Positions 33,601 to 42,058 of a DNA stretch of 54,853 bases are shown one piece after another. The first letter of the stretch is position 1. Each line of letters begins with the position of its first letter. The stretch is from Armatimonadota bacterium (GTDB lineage Bacteria; Armatimonadota; Zipacnadia; UBA1398; JAKPQA01). A program made the translations under genes and the position numbers. The DNA lies in NCBI GenBank assembly GCA_029547025.1, contig JAKPQA010000326.1, positions 1-54,853 on the forward strand, written 5' to 3'. The notes beneath the pieces were generated by a model. The model was not told the origin of the DNA. It searched no databases and worked only from the letters and a program-made list of their open reading frames with translations.

Positions 33601-35170
33601 CGCCCTGGACCCGATCATCGCCTCGCGAGACATGGACTTCACCAACCGGCACTACTACGGTGCCATGGGGGACTATGCAGCCGAGCTCATGGAGATCGAT
33701 ATGCGCCACCTGGGCAAGGCGCCCTCCACTGGCGAGTTCGGCGCCACCAGCCATCCCGGGCTGCGCGCTCACTTCGTCTATCAGCCCGAGGCCGAGGCGT
33801 CCTGGCGCTACGTGTTCACGGCTCACACCTGCTTTGGGCTTGGCGGGGCCTTCGTGGCCAACTGGCACTGGCAGGACCCCATCGAGGACATCTTCCCCTG
33901 TGGCGTCCTGCTTGCGGACGGTGCCCCGCGCGACCGGTTCTACGGCTACCGGAACGCCGGGGTGCTGTTCCGGCAAATCCGGCCGCGGTACCGGGCGCCC
34001 GAGGTGTTCTTCGTCATCCCGACATCGCATCGCTTCGGCGCGCGTCAGCACGAGATCGAGAAGGCTATGGTACGCGGCCTCTGCTCGCTGCTTGGTGTTC
34101 ATGTCGAGGTCGGCACGGTCGACGAGGAACAACTGGACACTCTCCCCAGTGCAGCGCGGGTGCTGATCTGGCCCGTTCCCTACTGTCCCAGCGACGAGGC
34201 CTATGCGCGGGTGCTCGAGTTCGTCCGCAGGGGAGGCGCGCTCTGTCTCTCGGGCGATGTGTCCTATGGTCCGGACCGTCGAAGGACGCGCACTCGACGC
34301 TTGGAGGAGCTCTGCGGGGTCCGGTTCGTGGCCGAGCGCTATCCGAATATCGAGTACCACGCCGGCGAGGGCGGTGAGGCGCGGGCCGAGACGGACGATC
34401 CGCTGGCGCGCACCATCGCAGCTTCGGGCCTGACTGCTCCATGCATCGAGGTTGAGCCGACGGAGTCGCAGGTGCTCGCCCGCGCCGGAGGGGTGCCACT
34501 GGCCGTGCTGAATCGCGTGGGCGCTGGTCGAGTGCTCTACCTGACGGATCCGGCTGAACTGCACAGCGAACCGGTGAACGTGTTCCGGGTCTTTCTCGAT
34601 TCCGCCGGCGTTCGCCGCCACGCGCTGACCCCCGACCTCGATACCCTCCGCTCACATCGCGTGGCTGGCGAGGACGGGGCCGTGGCTCACGTGCTCCTGA
34701 ACCTCTCGGATGCCACGCAGCGGGTGGAAGTGGCAGACCTGCCCCAGCCTGTGGCCATCCATCTCGCTCCGAGATCCGCGGGTGCGGCGGTATTCGACCG
34801 TCGCGGCCGTCTCGTTGCGATGGAGGGTACCCGCGTGGAGGTCAGCGGCCGCGTGCTCCTGCGTGCGGACGCTCCGGCCATCGTGATCGCCCTCGATGAC
34901 GACGTCGACCTGCGCGACGCCCGGAGAGTGGTTGCACTGCCCTCAGCTCCCGGCGTGCTCGAACTCCCGACGCTCGATGCCGCCACTGTGGCATCTGTCG
35001 GCGAGATCGTTGGCGGGCACTGGGTCGAGCATGAGCGCATCCCGGCCGCCCGGGGCCGTCTGAACCTCGATCTAGCCATGGCGCACTCATGGATTGCCAT
35101 GGTCCCGGAGGACGATGCCCGCGACGGCGGAAGATCCATCGTGGCCCGTTGCCTTCAGTTGCGCCGCTAG
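30683..35170 (+). CDS. Very large secreted clan GH-A glycoside hydrolase with carbohydrate-binding domains
   Basis: A 1495-residue exported protein from GTG 30683, with AGGAAGGCGG upstream. The signal peptide (ARLPLVFFLLPLGVGQALAL) leads into a CBM4/9-like domain (NLVRNSSFEQRF) and further beta-rich domains. A TIM barrel spans about 750-1100: GSGIRVARSF-type strands, then WFIDIVNEPHMRIGE (acid/base about E870), MDFTNRHYYG, and APSTGEFGATSH with the likely nucleophile about E1018. FVANWHWQDP completes it. After it, VFFVIPTSHR and RVLIWPVPYC suggest a Rossmann-like domain as in GH42 beta-galactosidases. C-terminal beta domains end the protein. A GH42-like relation is likely but the exact family is open. 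Substrate unknown. Confidence 0.8.
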   Translation: MCARLPLVFFLLPLGVGQALALPTNLVRNSSFEQRFAASGAADFWQARTAPGVANHRADDAALDGRWCHIIEAPLGTEVTWFIAWQVMEELVPGRTYTLSGFVSTAGVRDGHGAYLAVNFLDGTGQRLAFTDSVQHLTGDNGWTRTEQAFSPVPGTRRVELCMVLHGHGVARFDCVQVEEGGTATPWSPREGFTVTAEPTSRGRIAILSDDLPSIGTPSDPRVLDGWLSDAGYSAERLSADGLADPGQLSASRYDLLILPCGSAFPALAADVLRGFLRDAGNVLVFGGYPFDRPVLRQNGTWVPTSELTPDEASLRPLFAGAAATEGWTIGGRGIGRVPAPVAPGRQGACLVLSTPSLSGWVTLDSPQVGPLPGDAACTAFWARADQDDVWLHFEWREHDQSRWRTKVLLTRQWRLYAAPHGLLEYWKDNPSKGRGGPGDGFRAENADALAFGLTGESLQEGRPYTVYVEGVSTGQDPLGEYLNLTLNSHFGAINMATFLEPPRDALSICDASAPLTDAIGLAAVPGALPLPATWTLPARAPLGGFSATAQTAQGHAGAPLKARWAPLVRAVDRYGRTRGTAFGVLYHFAGEYPGSSWAFSGIDNADLFEASSQAGRELFLALVARLADRAFLFDATAALRCVRPGEDVAPSVSIANSSPWERRFALALTVRSGEDVLTKASLELSVPARSSEVARFSLVAPGAPPSDLLTLAFQLYDGERPIDSLETGVVVWDEDRQAHGPQVEYEDCYFSLGAGPEFLMGTQIYWGNQTVTGTDPLRWDGQLRAMADSGIRVARSFMSGGLGGADEPPVRHRDALVQLAADHGVALFYSNVSWPSTDPSVVAERAQVGRGAAERYRHAPGWFIDIVNEPHMRIGEAESDHVAFRQYLRARYGTIDALREAWGESLHETSLDEVHVTPVTGTWSDRRAIDAHRFMSESMRRWTAVTRDAIREADPHRLVSVGHLQGFGGGDVALDPIIASRDMDFTNRHYYGAMGDYAAELMEIDMRHLGKAPSTGEFGATSHPGLRAHFVYQPEAEASWRYVFTAHTCFGLGGAFVANWHWQDPIEDIFPCGVLLADGAPRDRFYGYRNAGVLFRQIRPRYRAPEVFFVIPTSHRFGARQHEIEKAMVRGLCSLLGVHVEVGTVDEEQLDTLPSAARVLIWPVPYCPSDEAYARVLEFVRRGGALCLSGDVSYGPDRRRTRTRRLEELCGVRFVAERYPNIEYHAGEGGEARAETDDPLARTIAASGLTAPCIEVEPTESQVLARAGGVPLAVLNRVGAGRVLYLTDPAELHSEPVNVFRVFLDSAGVRRHALTPDLDTLRSHRVAGEDGAVAHVLLNLSDATQRVEVADLPQPVAIHLAPRSAGAAVFDRRGRLVAMEGTRVEVSGRVLLRADAPAIVIALDDDVDLRDARRVVALPSAPGVLELPTLDAATVASVGEIVGGHWVEHERIPAARGRLNLDLAMAHSWIAMVPEDDARDGGRSIVARCLQLRR

Positions 35171-35214
35171 GGTGCGGGCTCGATGATGTGGGACAATCGG
35201 GGAGGTACCGCCAC

Positions 35215-36138
35215 GTGCCCGCGCCACTGAAGACGAACGTCGAACGGCTGCTCCGGATCAGCGTCGAAGTCCAGCCGGTTCATCCCGCCCAGCCCGCGAT
35301 CTACCGCGTCGGTCCCGATGGTTCGGTCCACGTCGGCCCCGGCGTGGGCGGCATCACGCTCAACCTCAAGGTCGGTGACCCGGCCCTGGGTTGGGTCGCC
35401 GACCACGCTGAGCCCTGTGTGACGACCCGCAATACCGACAACGGCCGCAATTCCGGTGTGGCGTTCCTCGCTTGCATCGGGAACCTGGCTACGGTGATCA
35501 GTGGGGACGCCAAGGGCGATCAGGGCGTCGTGACTGGCAAACACGGTGGAGTCGAGCACACCATGATCGACTTCGCCGATGATACCCTCGCCAAGCTCGC
35601 CTACGGTGACACCATCCGCATCGATGCCTACGGCCAGGGCCTCGCGCTGCTCGACGCCGGTGACATCATCCCCATGAATCTCGATCCCGGTCTGCTTACC
35701 CACCCGAAGTGGGGCGTCAAGCTCAGCAGGGGCCGCATGACGGTCCCGGTGGCTCACGTTGTGCCGGCGAAGCTCATGGGCTCGGGCTTGGGCAGAGACA
35801 ACAGTCGGGGCGGGGACTACGACATCCAGCTGTTCGACCCCGCACTGGTCGAGGAGCATGGCCTCGCGAGCCTGCGTCTTGGCGATATCGTTGCCATTAC
35901 CGATGCCGACCATTCATTCGGCCGCATCTACCGGACCGGAGCGGTGAGCATCAGTGTCATCACCCACGGCGCGTGCACGACGGCCGGCCACGGCCCAGGG
36001 GCCACCACGCTGCTCACGTCGGCCACGGGGGCCATCGTGCCGGTCTGTGACGCCAAGGCCAACCTGGCGGACATTCTGGGCGTTGGGCGAGAGAGGAGGG
36101 CGCGGAGGAAGCCGCGCCGGCCGTCCGGCAAGAAGTAG
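35215..36138 (+). CDS. DUF4438-family protein
   Basis: A 307-residue protein of the uncharacterised DUF4438 family (PF14505). GTG 35215 has GGGGAGGT 8 bases upstream. Distinctive segments include TTRNTDNGRNSGVAFLACIG, SGDAKGDQGVVTGKHGGVEH, MIDFADDTLAKLAYGDTIRI, GSGLGRDNSRGGDYDIQLFD and SVITHGACTTAGHGPGATT. Conserved Asp/His/Lys residues suggest an enzyme, but no activity is established that I know of. A basic tail (RERRARRKPRRPSGKK) ends it. There is no signal peptide, so it is cytoplasmic. It lies between two glycosidase genes, 46 bases before the alpha-mannosidase, suggesting a link to sugar use. Confidence 0.85.
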   Translation: MPAPLKTNVERLLRISVEVQPVHPAQPAIYRVGPDGSVHVGPGVGGITLNLKVGDPALGWVADHAEPCVTTRNTDNGRNSGVAFLACIGNLATVISGDAKGDQGVVTGKHGGVEHTMIDFADDTLAKLAYGDTIRIDAYGQGLALLDAGDIIPMNLDPGLLTHPKWGVKLSRGRMTVPVAHVVPAKLMGSGLGRDNSRGGDYDIQLFDPALVEEHGLASLRLGDIVAITDADHSFGRIYRTGAVSISVITHGACTTAGHGPGATTLLTSATGAIVPVCDAKANLADILGVGRERRARRKPRRPSGKK

Positions 36139-36184
36139 GGTCCCGCGCTCCGGGCGCGTTGCGAGTAGAGGAGAGCCTGCCACC

Positions 36185-39100
36185 ATGATCACCGACCGTA
36201 AGATCCTCCCCAAGCTCGAGCACATCGAGCGCCAGTACAGCGCACTGCGCTTCGAGAAGGTCGCCGAGGTCTCGGCCGAGATGTGTGAGACCCGCGAGCA
36301 CTATCGTTCCGAGCCCGGCCCATCCTCCAAGCTCAAGTGGCGCCCGGCGGCCCCGGGGGCCCAGTGGGGCGACAGCGGCATGACGGCATGGTTTCGGGCC
36401 GATGTGAAGCTGCCCAAAGCTTGTACCGGTCGGCGCGTGTTCGTCCGCGCTCGAACCGGCGGCGAGACCCTCTTCCTCGTCAACGGCGAGCACCGGGGCG
36501 TCTTCGATCACTTCCACCCCGTGGTGCTGATGGCCCTCAAGGGCGCCGCCAAGCCATATCATCTGGCATTCGAGACCTATGCGGGACACACGTTCCCAGG
36601 CACACAGCCCTATGAGACGGGTCCGAGCGTCGGGCCGGGTTCATGTACCTATGAAGGCATCGACATCCTGCTCGAACGCGAGGACGTCAGCGCATTCGTG
36701 TTCGACCTCGGCACCCTCCGGCAGCTCCACCGGGTGCTCGACGACAACAGCCTGCGCAAGGGCCGCATCGCGGCGGCACTGGGGCAGGTCTATGCCCTCG
36801 TCGATGCGGCGCCCACCGAGGAGACCGAGGCGAGTTGGCGGCCCAAGCTCGCGGCCGCACGCGAGGTCATGAGGCCCCTGCTCGAGGCCAGGAACGGCTC
36901 CACCGCACCTTGGATCGGCCTGATCGCTGGATCGCATATCGACACCGCGTGGCTCTGGCCCCTCGCCGAGACCTGGCGCAAGTGCGCGCGCACATTCTCG
37001 TCGGCACTGAACCTGATGGACCAGTACCCCGAGATGATGTTCCTCCAGCCGGCGCCATGCCACGCCGAAGTCATGGAGCGCGAGTACCCCGGCATCTTCG
37101 CCGCGATGCAGAAGGCCGTTCACGAGGGCCGGTGGGAGCCGAATGGCGCCATGTGGGTCGAACCCGACTGCAACATCCCGTCGGGCGAGGCCTTCGTGCG
37201 TCAGTTGCTCGTCGGCCAGAGCGCCACCCGCCGCATGTTCGGGTACACGGGCGATACCCTTTGGCTGCCCGACGTCTTCGGCTACTCCGCCGCTCTCCCG
37301 CAGATTCTGAAGGGCTGCGGCGTGGACTTCTTCTGCACGACCAAGATGTCGTGGAACGACACCACCCGGTTCCCCTATGACACCTTCACTTGGCGTGGCC
37401 TCGATGGGTCGGCCGTCATCACCCATCTCAACGTGCACAACATGTGGCTGACGCCCGAGAGCATGGCCGACACCTGGAACTTCCTCCAGCACAAGGATCT
37501 GGAGGACCGCCGTTTCTGCTGCTATGGCTACGGCGACGGCGGCGGTGGTGCCACCATGGAGATGCTCGAGGCCGCACGCCGTATGGCCGACCTCGAAGGG
37601 TGCCCGCGCACCAGTCAGATCACACTGACCGAGTTCATGCGCGGCATCGAGCGCGACATGCCTCATCTTCCAGAATGGGTGGGGGAGCTCTACCTGGAGC
37701 TGCACCGGGGCACACTCACGTCGATCGCCAAGGTGAAGCGCGGCAACCGCAAGGCGGAGTTCGCCCTCCGCGACGCCGAGTTCCTCTCCACATTGGCGGC
37801 GCTCCGAGGCGTCCCCTACCCTGCCGAGCCACTACTCGCTCTATGGAAAGAACTCCTGACCGACCAGTTCCACGACATCTTGCCCGGCTCATCCATTGCC
37901 CAGGTGAATGATGAAGCCGTCGAGTCCTTCGGCAGGATCGCCGCCGGCGCCGGACGGTTGTCCGAACAGGCGCTGAGGAAGCTCACCGGAGCGCGCCGCG
38001 GGAGCGGCAAGGCCGCCTTTGTCGTGAACTCGTTGAGCTGGGACCGGGACGGCGAACTGGACCTCTCGGGCATCCCCGAGAGCATGCATCCGGCCGACTC
38101 CGCTCTTCAGAGTCAGTGGATCACCGACATCGATGATGCTCCTCACCTGCTGGTGTCGGGCGTCACGGTGCCGGGACTGGGCGCGACCGTGATCCCCTTG
38201 GCCGCCGGCGACCCACCGTCGAACCCGTCGCCTTTCCGAATCCATGGCGACGCCGTGTCGACCCCTCATGCGCTGGTGGAGTTCGATGCCGATGGCCGCA
38301 TCTGCTCGCTGATCGACAAAGCCTCGGGACGCGAGATCGTGGCCCCGGGCGGCGCCCTGAACACTTTCCTGCTGGGTGAGGACATTCCACTGGCCTGGGA
38401 CAACTGGGATATCGACTACGACCAGGCCATGAAGATGCAGCCCGATATGCGCCTCAAGCACCGCGAGTTCGTCGCGGACGGCGCCCTACAGCTTCGCGTG
38501 CGTTGCGTCTATCGCATCGGCGAGGCGTCGACGCTGACGCAGGACATGGTGTTCCACACGCACACGCCGCGGATCGACTTCGAGACCCTCATCGACTGGA
38601 AGGAGAAGCGGAAGCTGCTCAAGGCTGCCTTCGACCTCCAGGTGCTTGCCGAGAACGCGCGCCACGAGATCCAGTACGGGCATGTCGAGCGCCCCACTCA
38701 TCAGAACCTGCCGGGTGACCGCGCGCGTTTCGAGGTCTGCGCCCACAAGTGGACCGACCTCTCGGAGAACGGCTTCGGCGTGGCCCTGCTCAACGACTGC
38801 AAGTACGGGGTGAGCGTCCGGCGTGGGACGGTGGGGCTGAGCCTCCTCAAATCGAGCGTGCACCCCGATCCGAGGGGCGACGAGGGCCGTCACCACATGA
38901 CCTACTCCCTGCTGCCCCACGCCTGTGCGTTCGGCGTGAAGGCGGTCGTCCGGCCGGCGTACGAGCTGAACGTGCCTCTGATCACCCACATGGCGTCCGA
39001 TGCCGCCGAGCCGGTTGCGAGCTTGGTCGCCGTCGACTCGCCCCATGTGATCATCGAGTCAGTCAAGTGGGCCGAGAGCGGCGAGGGATTCGTCGTCCGC

Positions 39101-39277
39101 CTCTACGATGCGGCCAAACTGGGCCATAAGGTGCGGCTCCAGTTCGGCCTGCCGGTGAAGTCGGTGGCCGAGACCAACATGCTCGAGGAGAACCCGAAGC
39201 GCGTCAGCGTCCGCAGAGGTGGCGTCGAGCTCTATATGCGGCCGTTCGAGATCAAGACGCTGGTGTGCGCGGTGTAG
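36185..39277 (+). CDS. GH38 alpha-mannosidase
   Basis: A 1030-residue family GH38 alpha-mannosidase, a zinc enzyme releasing alpha-linked mannose. ATG 36185 follows AGAGGAGAG. An N-terminal domain of about 240 residues (MTAWFRADVKLPKACTG, FLVNGEHRGVFDHFHP) precedes the catalytic barrel. GSHIDTAWLWPLAETWRKC (about 248-266) gives the zinc ligands His and Asp. LPDVFGYSAALPQIL holds the nucleophile (about D363). TKMSWNDTTRFPYDTFTW and YGYGDGGGGATMEML follow. The middle domain (KRGNRKAEFALRDAEF, LTDQFHDILPGSSI) and the C-terminal beta domains (GFGVALLNDCKYGVSVRRG) are complete. There is no signal peptide, so it probably acts on imported oligosaccharides. Confidence 0.95.
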   Translation: MITDRKILPKLEHIERQYSALRFEKVAEVSAEMCETREHYRSEPGPSSKLKWRPAAPGAQWGDSGMTAWFRADVKLPKACTGRRVFVRARTGGETLFLVNGEHRGVFDHFHPVVLMALKGAAKPYHLAFETYAGHTFPGTQPYETGPSVGPGSCTYEGIDILLEREDVSAFVFDLGTLRQLHRVLDDNSLRKGRIAAALGQVYALVDAAPTEETEASWRPKLAAAREVMRPLLEARNGSTAPWIGLIAGSHIDTAWLWPLAETWRKCARTFSSALNLMDQYPEMMFLQPAPCHAEVMEREYPGIFAAMQKAVHEGRWEPNGAMWVEPDCNIPSGEAFVRQLLVGQSATRRMFGYTGDTLWLPDVFGYSAALPQILKGCGVDFFCTTKMSWNDTTRFPYDTFTWRGLDGSAVITHLNVHNMWLTPESMADTWNFLQHKDLEDRRFCCYGYGDGGGGATMEMLEAARRMADLEGCPRTSQITLTEFMRGIERDMPHLPEWVGELYLELHRGTLTSIAKVKRGNRKAEFALRDAEFLSTLAALRGVPYPAEPLLALWKELLTDQFHDILPGSSIAQVNDEAVESFGRIAAGAGRLSEQALRKLTGARRGSGKAAFVVNSLSWDRDGELDLSGIPESMHPADSALQSQWITDIDDAPHLLVSGVTVPGLGATVIPLAAGDPPSNPSPFRIHGDAVSTPHALVEFDADGRICSLIDKASGREIVAPGGALNTFLLGEDIPLAWDNWDIDYDQAMKMQPDMRLKHREFVADGALQLRVRCVYRIGEASTLTQDMVFHTHTPRIDFETLIDWKEKRKLLKAAFDLQVLAENARHEIQYGHVERPTHQNLPGDRARFEVCAHKWTDLSENGFGVALLNDCKYGVSVRRGTVGLSLLKSSVHPDPRGDEGRHHMTYSLLPHACAFGVKAVVRPAYELNVPLITHMASDAAEPVASLVAVDSPHVIIESVKWAESGEGFVVRLYDAAKLGHKVRLQFGLPVKSVAETNMLEENPKRVSVRRGGVELYMRPFEIKTLVCAV

Positions 39278-39298
39278 GCGGCATTCAGACGGGAACGT

Positions 39299-39326
39299 CG
39301 GCGGGGGCCGGGCATGGTCCCCGCCG
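39299..39326. terminator. Hairpin between convergent genes
   Basis: CGGCGGGG (39299-39306) pairs perfectly with CCCCGCCG (39319-39326) around a 12-base loop, 22 bases after the alpha-mannosidase stop and before the end of the convergent amidohydrolase gene (39404). TCTCCTG follows rather than a U-tract. It may terminate the rightward transcript. Confidence 0.45.
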
Positions 39327-39403
39327 TCTCCTGTAGTCGAGGTCTGGCCCCGGGGCCATCATGGTGTGCACAGTGGCGTCGCGCGAGGCCCGAGAACGGT
39401 TCG

Positions 39404-40234
39404 CTATGCCCCGAAGAACACCCGCTCGGCCGTGTCGCACAGCAGCGACTGCCGGTCCGACGGGCCCAGGAAGTCCAGGCGCTCGCGGATGAGCCCGATA
39501 CTGTCCTCATAGGTCTCGTCCATCACCTGGTACGGGCAGTCGGTGGCCCACATGAGCCGACCGGGCCCGAATGCGTCGTAGACGCGCCGGATCAGCGGCG
39601 CCAGGTCGTCATGCGGCGACTTCCTGGCCCCCAGCGCATAGAATGCCGAGACCTTCACCAGGCAGTTGGGGTGGTCAGCCAGGGCGCACAGGTCCTCGAT
39701 ATGCTGCTCCGCCATCGTCCGCATCCCGACTCGCGCCAGGTGGTCCACGACGATGGTCGTCTCGGGGTGCCGCTCCGCCACCCAGCCGACGGCTGACAGG
39801 TACTCGGGGTCGATCAGTGGGCAGACCGCCATCCCGAGCCGGCCGGCAGTGCAAAAGAGCGCATCGTAGCTGCCATCTCGGAGCCAATCGGAGGCCGGGG
39901 CGGGCCCAGGGTAGACTCGGAATCCCCTGACCCCGGCGTCGCGCAGGCGTTGGGCCTCCTCAGCCAGATCGGGCCGATGGGGGTCGACCACGGCCACGCC
40001 GCGCAAGGCGTCCGGGTACGTTGCGATGGCGTCGAGCATGTACCGGTTATCGAGCCCGTAGAAGCTCATCTGGATGAGCACGACTCGGTCGACGCCGCAC
40101 GGCCGGCAGTGACCGAACAGCTCCTCGGGCGTGAATGAGGGTGGCACCATGTCAGAGACCCCGTAGCCCGGCGCCAGAGGGTACGCGGCCGTGTCGCCTG
40201 TCCACACGTGAGCGTGTGCGTCGACATATCCCAC
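39404..40234 (-). CDS. Amidohydrolase-2 family (PF04909) metal-dependent hydrolase
   Basis: A 276-residue TIM-barrel hydrolase. GTG 40234 lies 3 bases after the stop of the GH78-like gene, so they are co-transcribed. Metal and catalytic residues are visible: VDAHAHVW (HxH, residues 4-11), TTIVVDHLARVG, and RLMWATDCPYQV near the C-terminus, whose Asp is the usual base. This family includes lactonases acting on sugar lactones (L-rhamnono- and L-fucono-lactonase) and decarboxylases. The rhamnosidase-like neighbour makes a sugar lactonase attractive, but that is context only. No signal peptide, so cytoplasmic. Confidence 0.83.
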   Translation of the reverse strand: MGYVDAHAHVWTGDTAAYPLAPGYGVSDMVPPSFTPEELFGHCRPCGVDRVVLIQMSFYGLDNRYMLDAIATYPDALRGVAVVDPHRPDLAEEAQRLRDAGVRGFRVYPGPAPASDWLRDGSYDALFCTAGRLGMAVCPLIDPEYLSAVGWVAERHPETTIVVDHLARVGMRTMAEQHIEDLCALADHPNCLVKVSAFYALGARKSPHDDLAPLIRRVYDAFGPGRLMWATDCPYQVMDETYEDSIGLIRERLDFLGPSDRQSLLCDTAERVFFGA

Positions 40235-40237
40235 GGG

Positions 40238-41896
40238 CTAGCCCTCCGCCCGGCGGATCTCGGCCGCGCCGGTCGTATCATCGACGCGCACCCCGGCGGG
40301 CACCTCGATAGCCGAGTGGATCCGTCCGTCGCCTCGGGCCTCATGGGCCACGCGGATGATCCCATGGGGTGTTGGGAGCGTGCCCCGTGCGAACGCCAGT
40401 CCGCCCAGGTGCGGCGCCAGCCGAACGACGCGAGAGCCGGGGGCAACCGGGGCCAACCCGAGTACATGCTCGGTGAGCCACGCCGTCGGGCCACCCGCCC
40501 AGCCGTGGCAGAGGCTGTGGCGCAACCCCTTGTAGCAGAAGTCTCCGCAATCGGCGTGGATATCGCGCTTGCCGCGCGGCACGAGGTCGGCGATGCCCGC
40601 GGCCCCCTCGACCCAGTCCATGTCGAAGGCCTCCCAGAAGGTCGTGGCTCCGAGATCGATCATGGCGCCCCAGTAGGTGCGGATCAGGTCGAGGCAGTTC
40701 ACGAAGTCGCCCGCCATGGCGCGCGCCTGCAAGACGTAGTAGCCGTAGAACGGGGACAGCCCTCGGTACGGATCTTGGGAGAGGATGCAGGCGTTGACCT
40801 CGGCCGGGTCGGCCATCCCGGCAAGCACGCGCAGTGCGTTGGCTTGTTTGGTCTCGCTGGCTTCACGCGGGTACCGTGCGGCTCGGTTGGCGACGGCCGT
40901 CGCCTCGCGCGCGGCATCCTCCTCGCCCAGGGCGATGCACAGCGAGGCGCCGGCCCGAAGGCTCATCGCCACCAGTGCCTGCAAGCCGGCGTCGATGGCC
41001 CTGGGATCCCGGCTGGTGGGCCACTCGAGGAACCGGTGCCCCTCGAGTCGCTCACAGCCCGACTCGTCCACCTGCGACCGAAGCTGCTCGAGCAGCGCGA
41101 CCAGGTAGTGCCTCTGGGCTTCGAGATAGGCCACGTCGCCCTGCGCCATGTACCAGTCGTGATGGCACAGAATCCACCACAGCGAGTAGGAGGAGATCCC
41201 GTTCATCCAACCCGGAAGTGGAGTATGATCGCGGGCATAGTCGAGGCTGGCGGGGACGACATCGATGTTGCCAAACACGGCGCAGATGGTGCGCAGCTCC
41301 GGGTGAAGGTCACCGATCCAGACCAGCCGGTCGCGCTTGATGCCATCCCACACATAGTCCTGGGCGCACAAGTGCACCGTGTATGCGCCTGTGCTCCAGA
41401 TGGCGTTCAGCCGCTCGTCATCGCACTCGAAGCTCCCCTTGTACTCCAGGGGACGGAACAGGAAAACGGCCAGAACCTGCCGGACCGAGATGGTGACGCC
41501 CTCCTCCAGCAGATCGATGCGAACGAACCGAAACCCGGTGCAACCGATCTCCACATGCCCCATCCAGGCCACGAGCGTGTCAAAGTCGTGGATGGTGTGG
41601 TCCTGGTTCGGCGTTCCCATGGCCTCGCTGGCGGATTCGCCGAACCGGACACGGACGCGCGCCGGTTGGCCGGTGCTCGTTGTGGGCACATCGATGCGGA
41701 TACCGCCATGGAGTTCGCGGCCGAAGTCGAGCAGGATCGAGCCCGGCTCCTCCCCCGGGTTGCGTTCGAGAATGCATACGCGGTCATCATCACGCAGCAG
41801 GTTGCCCGCGTTGGCGACACCGCGCTCTGATGTCCAGACGATGCGCGTGGGCAGGATGAACTGGCGGACCCGAGGGTCGAGAGCGGAGTTCGACAT
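40238..41896 (-). CDS. GH78-like alpha-L-rhamnosidase family protein
   Basis: A 552-residue protein with an (alpha/alpha)6 barrel of the GH78/bacterial alpha-L-rhamnosidase type. ATG 41896 follows GAGGGGA. An N-terminal beta-sandwich (ILLDFGRELHGGIRIDV, about 54-70; ARVRVRFGESASEAMG) precedes the barrel. The hallmark YVWDGIKRDRLVWIGDLHPE (181-200) contains the expected acidic residues. FWEAFDMDWVEG, SLCHGWAGGPTAWLTEHVLG and the C-terminal beta domain (VVRLAPHLGGLAFARGTLPT) match the family. It lacks the N-terminal accessory domains of many GH78 enzymes and has no signal peptide, suggesting action on imported rhamnosides. It is first in the pair with the amidohydrolase and divergent from the deacetylase gene. 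Confidence 0.85.
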   Translation of the reverse strand: MSNSALDPRVRQFILPTRIVWTSERGVANAGNLLRDDDRVCILERNPGEEPGSILLDFGRELHGGIRIDVPTTSTGQPARVRVRFGESASEAMGTPNQDHTIHDFDTLVAWMGHVEIGCTGFRFVRIDLLEEGVTISVRQVLAVFLFRPLEYKGSFECDDERLNAIWSTGAYTVHLCAQDYVWDGIKRDRLVWIGDLHPELRTICAVFGNIDVVPASLDYARDHTPLPGWMNGISSYSLWWILCHHDWYMAQGDVAYLEAQRHYLVALLEQLRSQVDESGCERLEGHRFLEWPTSRDPRAIDAGLQALVAMSLRAGASLCIALGEEDAAREATAVANRAARYPREASETKQANALRVLAGMADPAEVNACILSQDPYRGLSPFYGYYVLQARAMAGDFVNCLDLIRTYWGAMIDLGATTFWEAFDMDWVEGAAGIADLVPRGKRDIHADCGDFCYKGLRHSLCHGWAGGPTAWLTEHVLGLAPVAPGSRVVRLAPHLGGLAFARGTLPTPHGIIRVAHEARGDGRIHSAIEVPAGVRVDDTTGAAEIRRAEG

Positions 41897-42058
41897 GGCG
41901 GCAGTCCCCTCACTGTGCCGATTGGGGCACCTTCATGGCGTCGCGGCCCCGCGCGGAGTCTTTCCGTGCACGGCAAGCAGGGATTCGGTCCTCTACCGGT
42001 CGAAGCCCTTCTACGTTACGATGGCCGTCACCGAACATGCCGCGAGAGGGATTGTCGT

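Noticed and set aside
31364-34621. Two long minus-strand open frames (about 510 and 535 codons) inside the 1495-residue glycosidase gene
   Set aside because: They lie wholly antisense to well-supported motifs (IVNEPH, GEFG), have Arg/Gly/Ala-biased translations and match no family.
40208-41830. A 540-codon plus-strand open frame antisense to the GH78-like gene
   Set aside because: The minus strand has the rhamnosidase motif DGIKRDRLVWIGDLHPE and a ribosome site; the plus-strand product lacks any recognisable feature.
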